A DNA stretch of 64,000 nt from positions 78,623-142,622 of the forward strand of contig JAGXKT010000003.1 of the NCBI GenBank assembly GCA_018335035.1. Direction: 5' to 3'. The DNA is from Phycisphaerae bacterium (lineage in GTDB: Bacteria; Planctomycetota; Phycisphaerae; SM23-33). This document shows, piece by piece, positions 1 through 8,275 of the stretch. The notes beneath the pieces are model-generated. The model was not told where the DNA came from and searched no databases. It worked only from the letters and a program-made list of their open reading frames with translations. The position numbers were made by a program, and so were the translations under genes. Position 1 is the first letter of the stretch, and each line of letters opens with the position of its first letter.

Positions 1-38
1 GACGAAATACTGAATCACCCTTTGATCAAGGAGTCGAA

Positions 39-2423
39 ATGATGCGTCAGTCGACACGTGTTATTGTGGCAATGATGGCGATATGGCTGATCGCTGCCGC
101 GGCGGTCCGCGCGGCCGAGCAAACACCCAAGCTTGAGCTCGAGCCCTGCACCATCGAGTTGGTCGACGGCCGTGTGGTCGAAGGTCACCTGGCCGTTGCG
201 TACGAGATGGACGCCCACCTGATCGTCTACTCGCCGCGTCTGGCGACGGTGCGATCCTTCCTGAAGGACCACGTCCATGCGCTGACGGTCGGCGGCGAGC
301 GCCAACAGCTCAACGCCAAACGAGAGCTGACGGACGAGGACAAGACGCTTCTGGGCGAGGTCGCCTGGCCGGACGAGCCGCCCGCCGAGGGCCGCAAGCC
401 CGCCTACGCCACGCAGACCTGGGAAGCGCCCAAGCGGCTGATCGTCTGGGCCAAGCCGGGCAGCGCCGGGCGTTTCAGTACGCCGGCGAACTGGCTGGTC
501 AACGGCAAGCCCGCCGAGACGCTCGCCAAGACCGATGTCTGGACGGGCCCGACCTGGCACAGGGGGCGAAGCACCACGGACCTCGACAAGGACACGGACA
601 TCCTGATGCCCGCGGCCGCGAAGGGCTACAGCGTCCGCGACCGGGGCTCGTACCTGGCGCGTCACATCACGGTCGAGGCCAACGCCTCGCTGCATCGCAA
701 CATCAACAGCGTCTACGGGAACCTGTGGGTCGCCGAGGCCGGCAACCTCGACGGCGGCGGCTGCGCGACGCTGCGCGGCACGAAGCACACGTTCTTCCTC
801 AACGGCGATCGCTACACGGGCGAGCTGCCGGAGACGCCCGAGGCCTTCAGCAAGCTGATGAAGGCGGCCAAGCACTTCGCGCGGAAGTGGATCGTCCGCA
901 AGGACGACACGGCCGCATCGATCACGATCATGGGCACGTGCCGCAGCGGCGACGAGACGCACTGGATCCGCGGCGTGACGATCCTCGCAGAAGGCGCCGT
1001 GGTGTCCATCGGCGGGCGCTGCTCGCAGACCATCGGGCGCGACGCCACGTTCATCATGAAATCCGGCTCGGTCCTCGGCAAGAACGGCAACCAGCTCTAC
1101 AAGGACGACATGCGGCTGAAGGGCGCGTTTCTGGCCGGCACGCCGGACGAGCCGATCACGCGCAACTGCTATCTCGGGCTGAGCATCAAGGACCCCAAGG
1201 GCACGTATCCCAAGTCGGACCGGCGACCCGGGCGGGGCGGCTTCCGTCTGAACGGCACGGCCGCCTCGAGCCACGGACAGGGGCTGACGATGGCGCCGGG
1301 CGCGAGGTTCGCCGTGCACACCGCCAGGCCGGGGGAGGCGAAGCTCGTCATCACGTGGCACGGCATCACCGACAGCGGCTGCGACGACGGCACGAAGGCC
1401 GGCTACTTCGACGAAATCGCGGCCTCCGAGCGCACCACCAACATGCTGTTCCTTGAGGACGTCAAACTCAACGACATCACGCTCGACTGGTTCGGCAAAC
1501 ACGAGATCCTCATGCCGAACCCCGACCTCGCCCGCCAGTGGAAGCGGATCGACTACGGCAAGCACAACCGGGCCAGAGGCGCCGAACTTTTCGGGAAGCT
1601 GTCTCTAAGCGCGGAGGCCAAGAAGGACCTGGCCAAATGGCGCGAGAAAGTCGCCAAGGGCGAAGTGGGCACTTTCTACGCCGGCGCGACGCTCTTCACG
1701 AGAAGCGCCGGGACGCCGACGATCGACACGCCGGTCGGGCACTATCCCGCCGGCAGGCCCGTCACCGTCCGCCTCTCGAACGAAACCAAGGGCCTCCAGA
1801 TGCGTTACACGCTGGACGGCAAAGAGCCGTCCCCCAGCACGACGCTCTACGAGAAGCCGTTTGAACTGACCGAAGATGCGGTCGTCAAGGCGGCCGCGTT
1901 CAAGGACGGCAAGCGGGTCGGCGAGGTCGCCGAGGGACGCTTCAGCTTCACCGCGCCCGACGACGTAGAGCTCCAAGCCGCCGCCAGCCCGGGCAAAACG
2001 TCGCCCGGCCTCGCCTACAAGTACTACGAAGGCACGTGGGACGGCATGCCGGATGTCGGCACGCTGTCGCCGAAGGCATCGGGTGTGGCGACGGAGCTGT
2101 CCCTCGAGGCCGTCGAGCACAGCAACGAACGTTTCGCGCTGGTCTTCGAGGGCCTGCTCGACGTGGCCGACGCCGGCGGCTACACGCTGTACGTCTCCAC
2201 GGGCAAGGAGGACGCCTGCGAGGTTTACGTCGGCGGGCAGCGTGTGGTCGCCAACAGCAAGGACGAACTCGAGAGCTTCGGCTTCGTCGGGCTCGCGGCG
2301 GGCAAACACCCGATCAAGATCGTTTACAAGGAGATCGGCTGGGGCCAGAAGCTCTCGCTGCGTCTCCGCAAGCTCGACGAGACCACAATACAGGACGTCA
2401 CGGCAGAGATACTGAGCCACTGA
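39..2423 (+). CDS. Secreted protein with chitobiase-C-like and PA14 domains
   Basis: Predicted exported protein of 794 residues; the function is unknown, but it probably acts at the cell surface or in the periplasm on carbohydrate. Seen: a signal peptide (MMRQSTRVIVAMMAIWLIAA, cleavage near VRAAEQ). A long region follows (about 30-540) that looks like G8/beta-helix material, with a GGGCATLRGTKHTFFLNGD stretch. A chitobiase/hexosaminidase C-terminal-like domain lies at about 555-640 (MRYTLDGKEPSPSTTLYEKP). A PA14 domain lies at about 655-790 (AYKYYEGTW, then YTLYVSTGKEDACEVYVGG). PA14 and chitobiase-C domains commonly bind glycans in planctomycete surface proteins. The start is supported by AAGGAG 6 bases upstream; a second ATG follows directly. 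No catalytic domain is recognised. It is followed by a convergent operon, so it is probably monocistronic, and its promoter lies outside the window. Confidence 0.85.
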   Translation: MMRQSTRVIVAMMAIWLIAAAAVRAAEQTPKLELEPCTIELVDGRVVEGHLAVAYEMDAHLIVYSPRLATVRSFLKDHVHALTVGGERQQLNAKRELTDEDKTLLGEVAWPDEPPAEGRKPAYATQTWEAPKRLIVWAKPGSAGRFSTPANWLVNGKPAETLAKTDVWTGPTWHRGRSTTDLDKDTDILMPAAAKGYSVRDRGSYLARHITVEANASLHRNINSVYGNLWVAEAGNLDGGGCATLRGTKHTFFLNGDRYTGELPETPEAFSKLMKAAKHFARKWIVRKDDTAASITIMGTCRSGDETHWIRGVTILAEGAVVSIGGRCSQTIGRDATFIMKSGSVLGKNGNQLYKDDMRLKGAFLAGTPDEPITRNCYLGLSIKDPKGTYPKSDRRPGRGGFRLNGTAASSHGQGLTMAPGARFAVHTARPGEAKLVITWHGITDSGCDDGTKAGYFDEIAASERTTNMLFLEDVKLNDITLDWFGKHEILMPNPDLARQWKRIDYGKHNRARGAELFGKLSLSAEAKKDLAKWREKVAKGEVGTFYAGATLFTRSAGTPTIDTPVGHYPAGRPVTVRLSNETKGLQMRYTLDGKEPSPSTTLYEKPFELTEDAVVKAAAFKDGKRVGEVAEGRFSFTAPDDVELQAAASPGKTSPGLAYKYYEGTWDGMPDVGTLSPKASGVATELSLEAVEHSNERFALVFEGLLDVADAGGYTLYVSTGKEDACEVYVGGQRVVANSKDELESFGFVGLAAGKHPIKIVYKEIGWGQKLSLRLRKLDETTIQDVTAEILSH

Positions 2424-2508
2424 GAGATGGCTTCGTAACCGGCATAACACAACCGCCGCGATACGCGCCGCTACGGCGCCGTCGCGGCGGCGTTATGCGC
2501 GCTACCGC

Positions 2509-3429
2509 CTACCGCAGCGCCTCGGCAACCGCCGCCCAAACCGTGCGCATGTCCTCGGCCGGACCGTCGGGAACGAACTCGACCACCGATTGCCGACGGA
2601 CCTGGGCGTCGGTAACGGCGCGATCGTAGCGGACCCGCCCGGCGACGCGCAGCCCCCGTTCGGCGGCGTCGGCCTCGATCCGCGCGGCGATCTCCGCGTT
2701 CAGGTCCCACTTGTTGACGCACACGAGGGCGGGAATGTTGAAGTGCATCGCCACGTCCGCGACGCGCCCCAGGTCGTGCAGCCCGCTGAGCGTCGGCTCG
2801 GTGACGATCAACACGGCATCGGCACCGGTGATCGAGGCGATAACCGGGCATCCGATGCCCGGCGAGCCGTCGACCAGCAGCAATGTCGCGCCGCGTTCGG
2901 CGGCGACCTCGGCCGCCTGCTTGCGAACCGTGCTGACCAGCTTGCCCGAGTTCTCCTCCGCGACGTGCAGCTTGGCGTGGACCATCGGACCGTGGCGCGT
3001 CTCGGAGACGAACCATTGCCCGTTGACGACGGAGGCGAACTCGATCGCCCCGGCCGGGCAGAACCACGCGCAGACGCCGCACCCCTCACAACCGATCGGG
3101 TCCACACGATAGGTCTTGGCGACGGCGCCGCCGGGCAGACCGTCGAAGCGAATCGCATCGAAGCGGCACAGTTCGGCGCATTTGCCGCAGGCGACGCACT
3201 TTTCCGGGATGATCCGCGCCCGTTTGCCGCCGGAGAAGTCCTCCCGGCGGATGGTGTCCGGGCCCAGCACCAGGTGCAGGTCGGCCGCGTCCACGTCGCA
3301 GTCCGCCAGCACGGCGTTCTCAGCCAGCGCGGCGAACGACGCGACGACGGACGTCTTGCCCGTGCCGCCCTTGCCGCTGATGACGACCAGTTCCTTGGTG
3401 TGATCGGTCATGGTGTGTTGCCCGCTCAT
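2509..3429 (-). CDS. MinD-type ATPase with inserted 2[4Fe-4S] ferredoxin domain (second copy)
   Basis: Cytosolic P-loop ATPase of the MinD/ParA/Mrp class with a ferredoxin insertion, about 306 residues. Seen: deviant Walker A SGKGGTGKTSV near the N-terminus; two cysteine clusters, CVACGKCAELCRFDA and CEGCGVCAWFCPAGA, at about 75-130; switch motif VDGSPGIGCPVIAS near 180. The family accompanies ORP and Fe-S carrier proteins in anaerobes. The start is taken as the ATG whose first bases form an ATGA overlap with the stop of the upstream gene, implying translational coupling; a second in-frame ATG lies 18 bases downstream and fits equally well. It is the last gene of the left ORP operon. The ORF-track entry is much longer because it runs through the neighbour in another frame. 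Exact role, inferred: ATP-dependent Fe-S or metal-cluster handling. Confidence 0.9.
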   Translation of the reverse strand: MSGQHTMTDHTKELVVISGKGGTGKTSVVASFAALAENAVLADCDVDAADLHLVLGPDTIRREDFSGGKRARIIPEKCVACGKCAELCRFDAIRFDGLPGGAVAKTYRVDPIGCEGCGVCAWFCPAGAIEFASVVNGQWFVSETRHGPMVHAKLHVAEENSGKLVSTVRKQAAEVAAERGATLLLVDGSPGIGCPVIASITGADAVLIVTEPTLSGLHDLGRVADVAMHFNIPALVCVNKWDLNAEIAARIEADAAERGLRVAGRVRYDRAVTDAQVRRQSVVEFVPDGPAEDMRTVWAAVAEALR

Positions 3430-4280
3430 TCCGCCGCTGTCGCTTCTTGCGTAATCCGCTCCAGGAGCTGCGCGTAGATGTCGCGGTAGTCCGGAATCGC
3501 CTCGCAGGCGATCTCGCCGCGCGAGTAGGCCTCGGCGACGCGGCGGTCGTCGGGCAGCTCGGCGAGCACGTCGATGCCCTCGGCCGCACAGTAGTCCGTC
3601 GTCTCGCCGTCGCCGACGTCGGCGCGATTGATGACCACGGCAAACGGCAGCGCCAGGGCGCGGACCATCTCCACGGCGAGCTTCAGGTCGTTGAGCCCGA
3701 AGGGCGTCGGCTCGGTGACCAGCAGGACGAAGTCGCTGTCGCGGACGGATTCGATCACGGGACACGACGTGCCCGGCGGCGCGTCGATGATCAACACGTC
3801 GACGTCCGGCGCGGCGTCTTTGACCGCGGCGATCACCGGCGGGCTCATCACCTCGCCGACGTTCAACAGTCCCTGGACCCACTGCACGCCGCCGGCGGCG
3901 CCGATCGCCAACTGCCCGGTCGGTCGTTTCGCCTCGCGGATCGCCCCAGCCGGGCAGACGAGCCAGCAGCCGGCGCAGCCGTGGCACAGCTCCGGAAAGA
4001 CCAGCACCTGCTCGTTGACGCAGACGATGGCGCTGTACTGGCAGATCTCGCCGCACTGCCCGCAACCGGTGCATTTGGCCTGATCGACCTCGGGAATGCT
4101 GACCTCGACCGGGCGGGTCTCGGCAACCTCGGGCTTGAGAAACAGCGCCCCGTTCGGCTCCTCGACGTCGCAATCGAGATAGCCGGCGCTACGTGCGGCG
4201 GCCGACACCGTCACGGCCAGATTCGTCGCGACGGTCGTTTTGCCCGTGCCCCCTTTGCCGCTACAGACGGCGATGTTCAT
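3426..4280 (-). CDS. MinD-type ATPase with inserted 2[4Fe-4S] ferredoxin domain (first copy)
   Basis: Paralogue of the next gene in the operon, 284 residues. Seen: SGKGGTGKTTV at residues 7-17 (deviant Walker A with the extra lysine typical of MinD/Mrp); ferredoxin insertion at about 65-125 with CTGCGQCGEICQYSA and CHGCAGCWLVCPAGA; IDAPPGTSCPVIES switch near 165. Pairs of such ATPases are typical of ORP operons; they probably form a heterodimer that couples ATP hydrolysis to cluster transfer (inference). It lies 12 bases after the NifX-like gene and overlaps the second ATPase by four bases (ATGA), so co-translation is likely. The sigma-54-like site upstream of 6192 would control it through the operon. 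Confidence 0.92.
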   Translation of the reverse strand: MNIAVCSGKGGTGKTTVATNLAVTVSAAARSAGYLDCDVEEPNGALFLKPEVAETRPVEVSIPEVDQAKCTGCGQCGEICQYSAIVCVNEQVLVFPELCHGCAGCWLVCPAGAIREAKRPTGQLAIGAAGGVQWVQGLLNVGEVMSPPVIAAVKDAAPDVDVLIIDAPPGTSCPVIESVRDSDFVLLVTEPTPFGLNDLKLAVEMVRALALPFAVVINRADVGDGETTDYCAAEGIDVLAELPDDRRVAEAYSRGEIACEAIPDYRDIYAQLLERITQEATAAE

Positions 4281-4292
4281 GGTGCGCTTTCC

Positions 4293-4892
4293 TTACGCCT
4301 CGTCGCCGCCGCGGCCCTGCTCCAACTCCGCGATACGCCGGTTGATTTGCTCCATCTGCCGGGCGAGTGCATCGGCCTGCTGCTTCAAGGCGGACACATC
4401 CTCCCCCCCGCCGGCAGCGCTGGCATTCGGCGGCGCCTGCCCCATGCCGCCGGTCGATTGGGCGGCGCCCCGGCCCATGCCCATGCCCCGCCCCATGCCG
4501 CGACCCATGCCCATGCCGCCTCCGCCGCCGCCGACACCGAAGTGGCTGGCGACGTTCGGCGCGGCGGCCTGGCTGAGCTGCCCGGCCTTGTACTGCGCCA
4601 CGGCGTCGCGCACCGCACCGGAGCAGCCGACGATCACGCCGATTCCGGCGGCCGACAGCGTCCGGTGGGCGTTCGGTCCGCAGTTGCCGGTCAGCACGTG
4701 CGTGACGCCCTTGTCCGCCATGAGCTGGGCCGATTGCACCCCCGCGCCGCCCCCGAGGGCGACGTTGGCGTTCTCAATCGCCTCGAAGCTCATGTCCTCG
4801 GTGTTCACAATGAGGAAGTACGGACACCGTCCGAAACGCGGCTCCACCGTCGCGTCCAAGTCCGCTCCCGTGGCCGTGATTGCTATTGTCAT
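4293..4892 (-). CDS. NifX/NafY-type (dinitrogenase FeMo-co binding fold) protein with Gly/Met-rich tail
   Basis: Protein of 199 residues. Residues 1-115 form the NifX/NifB-C fold: MTIAITATG start, VEPRFGRCPYFLIV, VTHVLTGNCGPNA and AVRDAVAQYKAGQL. A Gly/Met/Arg-rich linker follows (about 118-145, GMGMGRGMGRGMGMGRG), then a coiled-coil end (ALKQQADALARQMEQINRR) resembling the DUF5320 proteins nearby. The family binds metal-sulfur clusters (FeMo-co or NifB-co in nitrogen fixers, a Mo-Cu cluster in ORP). No nif structural gene is in the window, so an ORP-type role is more likely than nitrogenase assembly. This single chain combines the NifX domain and the DUF5320-like tail that are separate genes elsewhere in the cluster. 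Confidence 0.88.
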   Translation of the reverse strand: MTIAITATGADLDATVEPRFGRCPYFLIVNTEDMSFEAIENANVALGGGAGVQSAQLMADKGVTHVLTGNCGPNAHRTLSAAGIGVIVGCSGAVRDAVAQYKAGQLSQAAAPNVASHFGVGGGGGGMGMGRGMGRGMGMGRGAAQSTGGMGQAPPNASAAGGGEDVSALKQQADALARQMEQINRRIAELEQGRGGDEA

Positions 4893-4930
4893 CGCGTGCC
4901 TCTATCCGCCTATGGCGCCCTCGCCGTAGC

Positions 4931-4953
4931 CGCGGGCGCACCACGCGCCCGCG
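4931..4953 (-). other. Perfect intercistronic hairpin
   Basis: CGCGGGCGC and GCGCCCGCG form a perfect 9-bp stem with a 5-base loop in the 109-base gap between two genes of the left ORP operon. No T-run follows in the transcribed direction, so an mRNA-stability, processing or attenuation role is likelier than termination. Function inferred. Confidence 0.45.
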
Positions 4954-5001
4954 CCATCGGCCGTGTGTTCACGTCGTCGTGCCTATCGCGCGGGCGCCGC
5001 G

Positions 5002-5394
5002 TCAGTCTTGTTGCGCCTGCGCCTCGAGCTCTTCGATCCGCTTGCGGATGCCGTCGAGCGCATCGGCGAAGTACTCGGCCTGGCCTTTGAGCGCATCGAG
5101 CTGTTGCTCGCGGCTGACCGGCGCGCCATAGGTCATGCCCGCCGCCGGCGGCATGCCACCGAAGGCCGGATAGCCCATCGCAGCGCGGCTCCAGCCGGGC
5201 ACGCCCGTGGCGTAAAACCAGTTGCGGCGTCCCCAGCCGCCGCGTCCCCGGCCACCGCCGAAGCCGCGGCCGAAGCCGCCACGTCCGCCGATAGGGTTGG
5301 CGTAGCCCGGCATCTGGTATCCGGCGCAGAAGCCGGCCGCTCGTCCCGTCATCGGTCCCATTCCGCCTGGTCCTGTTCCGTCTCCACCTGGCAT
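5002..5394 (-). CDS. DUF5320-type glycine-rich small protein
   Basis: Small protein of 130 residues found next to ORP/NifX genes. Seen: N-terminal signature MPGGDGTGPGGMGPMTG, a Gly/Arg-rich middle (GGRGGFGRGFGGGRGRGGWG) and a C-terminal coiled coil (about 95-125, DALKGQAEYFADALDGI...ELEAQAQQD). The start at 5394 is chosen over the upstream ATG at 5409 because a GAGGAG ribosome binding site lies 8 bases before it and would fall inside the longer reading frame. Function unknown; it is probably a partner or scaffold of the NifX-type proteins. It is the third gene of the left operon. Confidence 0.8.
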   Translation of the reverse strand: MPGGDGTGPGGMGPMTGRAAGFCAGYQMPGYANPIGGRGGFGRGFGGGRGRGGWGRRNWFYATGVPGWSRAAMGYPAFGGMPPAAGMTYGAPVSREQQLDALKGQAEYFADALDGIRKRIEELEAQAQQD

Positions 5395-5463
5395 TGTCTT
5401 TCTCCTCAATCATGAGGCCGCACGACCGATCCGGCCACGCGGCCTGACGCCGTCGTTATCGTG

Positions 5464-5715
5464 TCAGCTACGTGTCATCCTGGTTCCGCACTTCGGACAG
5501 CTCATTTGATTGCACGGCTGTCCTGCCGGGTGCGCAACCCGGCTTCCACAACTCGGACAGACGCACTGTCCGCCGGGCCCCGCCGCGTACGGACCACCCA
5601 TGCGTCCGCGCCCGGCGCCCTGTCCACGTCGAGCGCCGCGTCCGCGTCCGCGTCCGGCGCCCCGCCCGTCGCCTTGTCCGCCGCCGGGCGGTCCTGTTCC
5701 GTCACCTCGTGGCAT
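5464..5715 (-). CDS. DUF5320-like glycine/arginine-rich protein with zinc-ribbon-like cysteines
   Basis: Protein of 83 residues with the same opening as its neighbours (MPRGDGTGPPGG). A Gly/Arg-rich stretch follows (GRGAGRGRGRGARRGQG), and the C-terminal cysteine set CVCPSCGSRV...CNQMSCPKCG looks like a zinc ribbon or rubredoxin-like knuckle. The start at 5715 is set by AGGAGGT 7 bases upstream; the track start is an in-frame GTG overlapping that site. Second gene of the left ORP operon, 54 bases after the NifX-like gene. It may bind Zn or Fe; function unknown. Confidence 0.75.
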   Translation of the reverse strand: MPRGDGTGPPGGGQGDGRGAGRGRGRGARRGQGAGRGRMGGPYAAGPGGQCVCPSCGSRVAHPAGQPCNQMSCPKCGTRMTRS

Positions 5716-5769
5716 AGCGATCACCTCCTCGCTTGCGTCGGGGCAGGTCGTTATCGGTTTCGGCTGCGA

Positions 5770-6192
5770 TCACCTTCGGCGTCCGCGGCGTATCCGGCGC
5801 GGCGGGCCGCCCGCATGCCGTTGCCGACGGCGACCGCTCATCCGACCGTTGCCGCGCCGACGACAACCGGGCATCAGGAATGCGCCCTGCCCCAGTCGTC
5901 CGTCGATATACGCCGCCAGAACACTCTCCACATCGCCGCACGTCTGGGCGACGACCTCCACGCCCGCGGCCGTGACGGCCCGCTCCAGCGGCCGAGAGAT
6001 CGCCCCGCACACCAGCACATCCGCTCCCGCCTCGACCAAGCGTCTGGCGCGCGCCTGGAGGCCCTCGGTGTCAAACGACACCTCGCGCCGCGTCTGCTCG
6101 ACGCCGCCGTCGACCTCCACGAGCCACACATGCCCGGCCACGTCAAATACCGGGCTGACCCGCCCTTGCCAGTGAGGGATTGCGACCTTCAT
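5770..6192 (-). CDS. NifX-type metal-cluster-binding protein, first gene of left ORP operon
   Basis: Protein of 140 residues with the NifX/FeMo-co fold over residues 1-110: MKVAIPHWQGRVSPVFDVA is the classic family N-terminus, followed by GADVLVCGAISRPLE and VESVLAAYIDGRL. The C-terminus is Arg-rich and low in complexity. The start is fixed by family alignment although no Shine-Dalgarno is visible. A sigma-54-like element ends 16 bases before the ATG, so the predicted leader is only about 5 bases. It heads the minus-strand operon running to 2509 and is divergent from the sigma-54 activator gene. Known for the family: Mo/Fe-S cluster binding; the ligand here is unknown. Confidence 0.85.
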   Translation of the reverse strand: MKVAIPHWQGRVSPVFDVAGHVWLVEVDGGVEQTRREVSFDTEGLQARARRLVEAGADVLVCGAISRPLERAVTAAGVEVVAQTCGDVESVLAAYIDGRLGQGAFLMPGCRRRGNGRMSGRRRQRHAGGPPRRIRRGRRR

Positions 6193-6208
6193 GCTGCCAG
6201 AAGCTATT

Positions 6209-6223
6209 TCAAATAACGTGCCA
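6209..6223 (-). promoter_or_regulatory. Sigma-54-like promoter for the left ORP operon
   Basis: On the minus strand TGGCACGTTATTTGA keeps the -24 GG and correct -12 spacing (10 bases between GG and the -12 G). The -12 element reads TTGA instead of TTGC, so one of the normally invariant bases differs. The predicted transcript starts about 5 bases before the ATG at 6192. The divergent activator gene and the perfect sister site at 7867 support it. Confidence 0.6.
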
Positions 6224-6382
6224 GCCGTTGCGTTACTTGAAAGAGCGCCTTTTCAGTCGGTTACGTGGTGTCTTCTGCTGCATCGGCCGCCTTTAGCGCG
6301 CAAAACGCTTGATTGCGCCGCGTATTACGTTGTAAGATGCACGATTTGAACGATCCGTCCGGCCAAGCGAGAGGATACGACC

Positions 6383-7744
6383 ATGGCGACATCAACAGGC
6401 GTCCAGCGCGAGAGCACGATACTGAACTCCATCAACGAGGGCGTATTCACCGTGGACGGCGACTGGCGGATCACCGCCTTCAACCGCGCCGCCGAGACGA
6501 TCACCGGCGTCCGCCGCGATCAGGCCATCGGAAGCCCCTGCTGCGACGTGTTCCGCGCGAACATCTGCGAGACCGACTGTGCCCTGCGCCGTACCATGCG
6601 CAGCGGCACCCCTATCGTCAACGCCACCGCGCACATCATCAACCAGCAGGGCGAGCGGATTCCCATCCGGATTGCCACCGCCCTGCTGAAGGACGAAGCC
6701 GGCCAGATCGTCGGCGGCGTCGAGACCTTTCAGGATCTCACGCAGGTCGAGCAGCTGCAGAAGGAGCTTCAGGCACGTTACACCTTCGAGGACATCGTCG
6801 GGCGCAGCCAGGCGATGCTAAACCTGTTCGACATCGTCCCCCAGGTAGCCGATTCCGACAGCACCGTGCTGATCGAAGGGCCCAGCGGAACGGGCAAGGA
6901 GCTGTTCGCCCGCGCGATCCACAACCTGTCGCCGCGTCGGGAGAGCCCATTCGTGGCCGTCAACTGCGCCGCCCTGCCCGACACGCTCCTGGAGAGCGAA
7001 CTGTTCGGTCACAAGGCGGGGGCGTTTACCGACGCCAAACGCGACAAGCCCGGGCGGTTTGCCCTCGCCGAGGGGGGCACGATCTTTCTCGACGAGATCG
7101 GCGACATCTCGCCGGCGATGCAGGTTCGCCTGCTGCGCGTCCTCCAGGAACGCGCGGTCGAGCCGCTCGGAGGCGTCGAACCGGTCGGCGTCAACGCGCG
7201 GGTGATCGCGGCGACGAACAAAGACCTTGCCGAACAGGTTCGCACCGGCGCCTTCCGCGACGATCTGTACTACCGCGTTCGCGTGGTACGCCTGGAGCTT
7301 CCCTCATTGAAGCAGCGCCGCGAGGACATCCCCCTGCTGGTCGACCACCTCGTCGCCAAGTTCAACGAGCTTCAGGGCAAGCAGATCGCCGGCGTCTCGC
7401 AGGAAGTCATGGCCCGGCTGATGGACCACGATTACCCTGGAAACGTCCGTGAGCTGGAGAACATCATCGAACAGGCGTTCGTGCTCTGCCGCGGCGGGAT
7501 GATCGAGCTGAACCACCTGCCGCCGGAACTCCGCCCGACCTCCGCCGGGCAGAGCGCCTCGGCGGCGCCGATGACGCTCGACAGCGTCGAGAAGCTCTTC
7601 ATCTGCGAGGCGATGCAACGCCGCAACGGCAACCGCAAGCTGGCGGCCGCCGATCTGGGCATCCACGTCAGTACGCTCTACCGCAAGATTCACGCCCTGG
7701 GCATTGACACGCCGCCGTGCGACGGGCGCGGGCAACGGCGGTAA
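6383..7744 (+). CDS. Sigma-54-dependent activator (PAS - AAA+ - Fis HTH)
   Basis: Bacterial enhancer-binding protein of 453 residues. A PAS domain (about 5-125) carries a cysteine cluster PCCDVFRANICETDCAL that could hold an Fe-S or metal sensor. The AAA+ domain (about 132-360) has Walker A GPSGTGKE, Walker B GGTIFLDEIGD and the sigma-54 contact loop as GAFTDA instead of GAFTGA. A Fis-type HTH lies at about 405-445 (NRKLAAADLGIHVSTLYRKI). The start is preceded by GAGAGGA. It lies between two divergent operons with -24/-12 promoters, so it is very likely their cognate regulator, as in the Desulfovibrio ORP locus. The cysteine-bearing PAS suggests redox or oxygen control (inference). No REC domain is present, so it is not a two-component regulator. 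Confidence 0.95.
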   Translation: MATSTGVQRESTILNSINEGVFTVDGDWRITAFNRAAETITGVRRDQAIGSPCCDVFRANICETDCALRRTMRSGTPIVNATAHIINQQGERIPIRIATALLKDEAGQIVGGVETFQDLTQVEQLQKELQARYTFEDIVGRSQAMLNLFDIVPQVADSDSTVLIEGPSGTGKELFARAIHNLSPRRESPFVAVNCAALPDTLLESELFGHKAGAFTDAKRDKPGRFALAEGGTIFLDEIGDISPAMQVRLLRVLQERAVEPLGGVEPVGVNARVIAATNKDLAEQVRTGAFRDDLYYRVRVVRLELPSLKQRREDIPLLVDHLVAKFNELQGKQIAGVSQEVMARLMDHDYPGNVRELENIIEQAFVLCRGGMIELNHLPPELRPTSAGQSASAAPMTLDSVEKLFICEAMQRRNGNRKLAAADLGIHVSTLYRKIHALGIDTPPCDGRGQRR

Positions 7745-7866
7745 CGTTGCACATCGCATGCTTGCGCGGACACGGCGGTGGCGTCGGCGGGACGGCTGCG
7801 CCCTGGACGCTCCATATCCTCATGTTCATCAGTATGTTACGAATCCGACGCCCTGGGGACGCGGCG

Positions 7867-7882
7867 TGGCACATGTGTTGCA
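7867..7882 (+). promoter_or_regulatory. Sigma-54 promoter for the right ORP operon
   Basis: TGGCACATGTGTTGCA matches the -24 (TGGCAC) and -12 (TTGC) elements perfectly with canonical spacing. The predicted start point is near 7893, giving a leader of about 15 bases containing the GGAAGGA ribosome binding site for the gene at 7908. It sits in the 163-base gap after the activator gene. Confidence 0.85.
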
Positions 7883-7907
7883 AAGGTGTGCGATGGAAGG
7901 AATCACC

Positions 7908-8270
7908 ATGAAGATAGCCGTCACATCGCAAGGTCGAACGCTGGATGATCCCGTCGACCCGCGTTTCGGGCGGGCCAAGTGTTTTCTGGTCGTCGATACG
8001 GAGACGGGCGCGTTCTCCGTCGCCGACAACACGCAGAATTTCAACGCCCCGCAGGGCGCCGGCGTGCAGGCGGGCAAGACCATCTCGGACCTCGGCGTCT
8101 CAGCCCTTATCAGCGGGCACGTCGGGCCCAAGGCCTACGCAACGCTTCAGGCCGGCGGCGTGGCGATCTACGTCGGCGGCAAAGGCACCGTCGGCGAGGC
8201 GGTCGAGCAGTTCAAGGCCGGCGCGTTGGCGCGGGCCGACTCGCCGGACGTGGAGGGCCACTGGGTCTAA
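7908..8270 (+). CDS. NifX/ORP-type metal-cluster-binding protein, first gene of right operon
   Basis: Single-domain NifX-fold protein of 120 residues: MKIAVTSQGRTLDDPVDPRFGRAKCFLVV, VSALISGHVGPKAYATL and VGEAVEQFKAGALARADSP. This is the size and arrangement of the Orange Protein (ORP), which in Desulfovibrio binds a Mo-Cu-sulfur cluster. The ORF track begins 68 codons too early; ATG 7908 is chosen for its GGAAGGA ribosome binding site, the family N-terminus, and because the longer form would start upstream of the sigma-54 promoter. Five bases separate it from the DUF89 gene. Metal ligand in this organism not known. Confidence 0.9.
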   Translation: MKIAVTSQGRTLDDPVDPRFGRAKCFLVVDTETGAFSVADNTQNFNAPQGAGVQAGKTISDLGVSALISGHVGPKAYATLQAGGVAIYVGGKGTVGEAVEQFKAGALARADSPDVEGHWV

Positions 8271-8275
8271 CCGGC

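Noticed and set aside
2509-4173. 554-codon minus ORF listed as one protein
   Set aside because: Its first half is an out-of-frame reading of the first MinD-type ATPase; only the part from 3429 on is a real gene.
4931-4953. Rho-independent terminator inside the left operon
   Set aside because: A perfect hairpin, but no T-run on either strand and the downstream genes share the operon; kept only as an unassigned hairpin.
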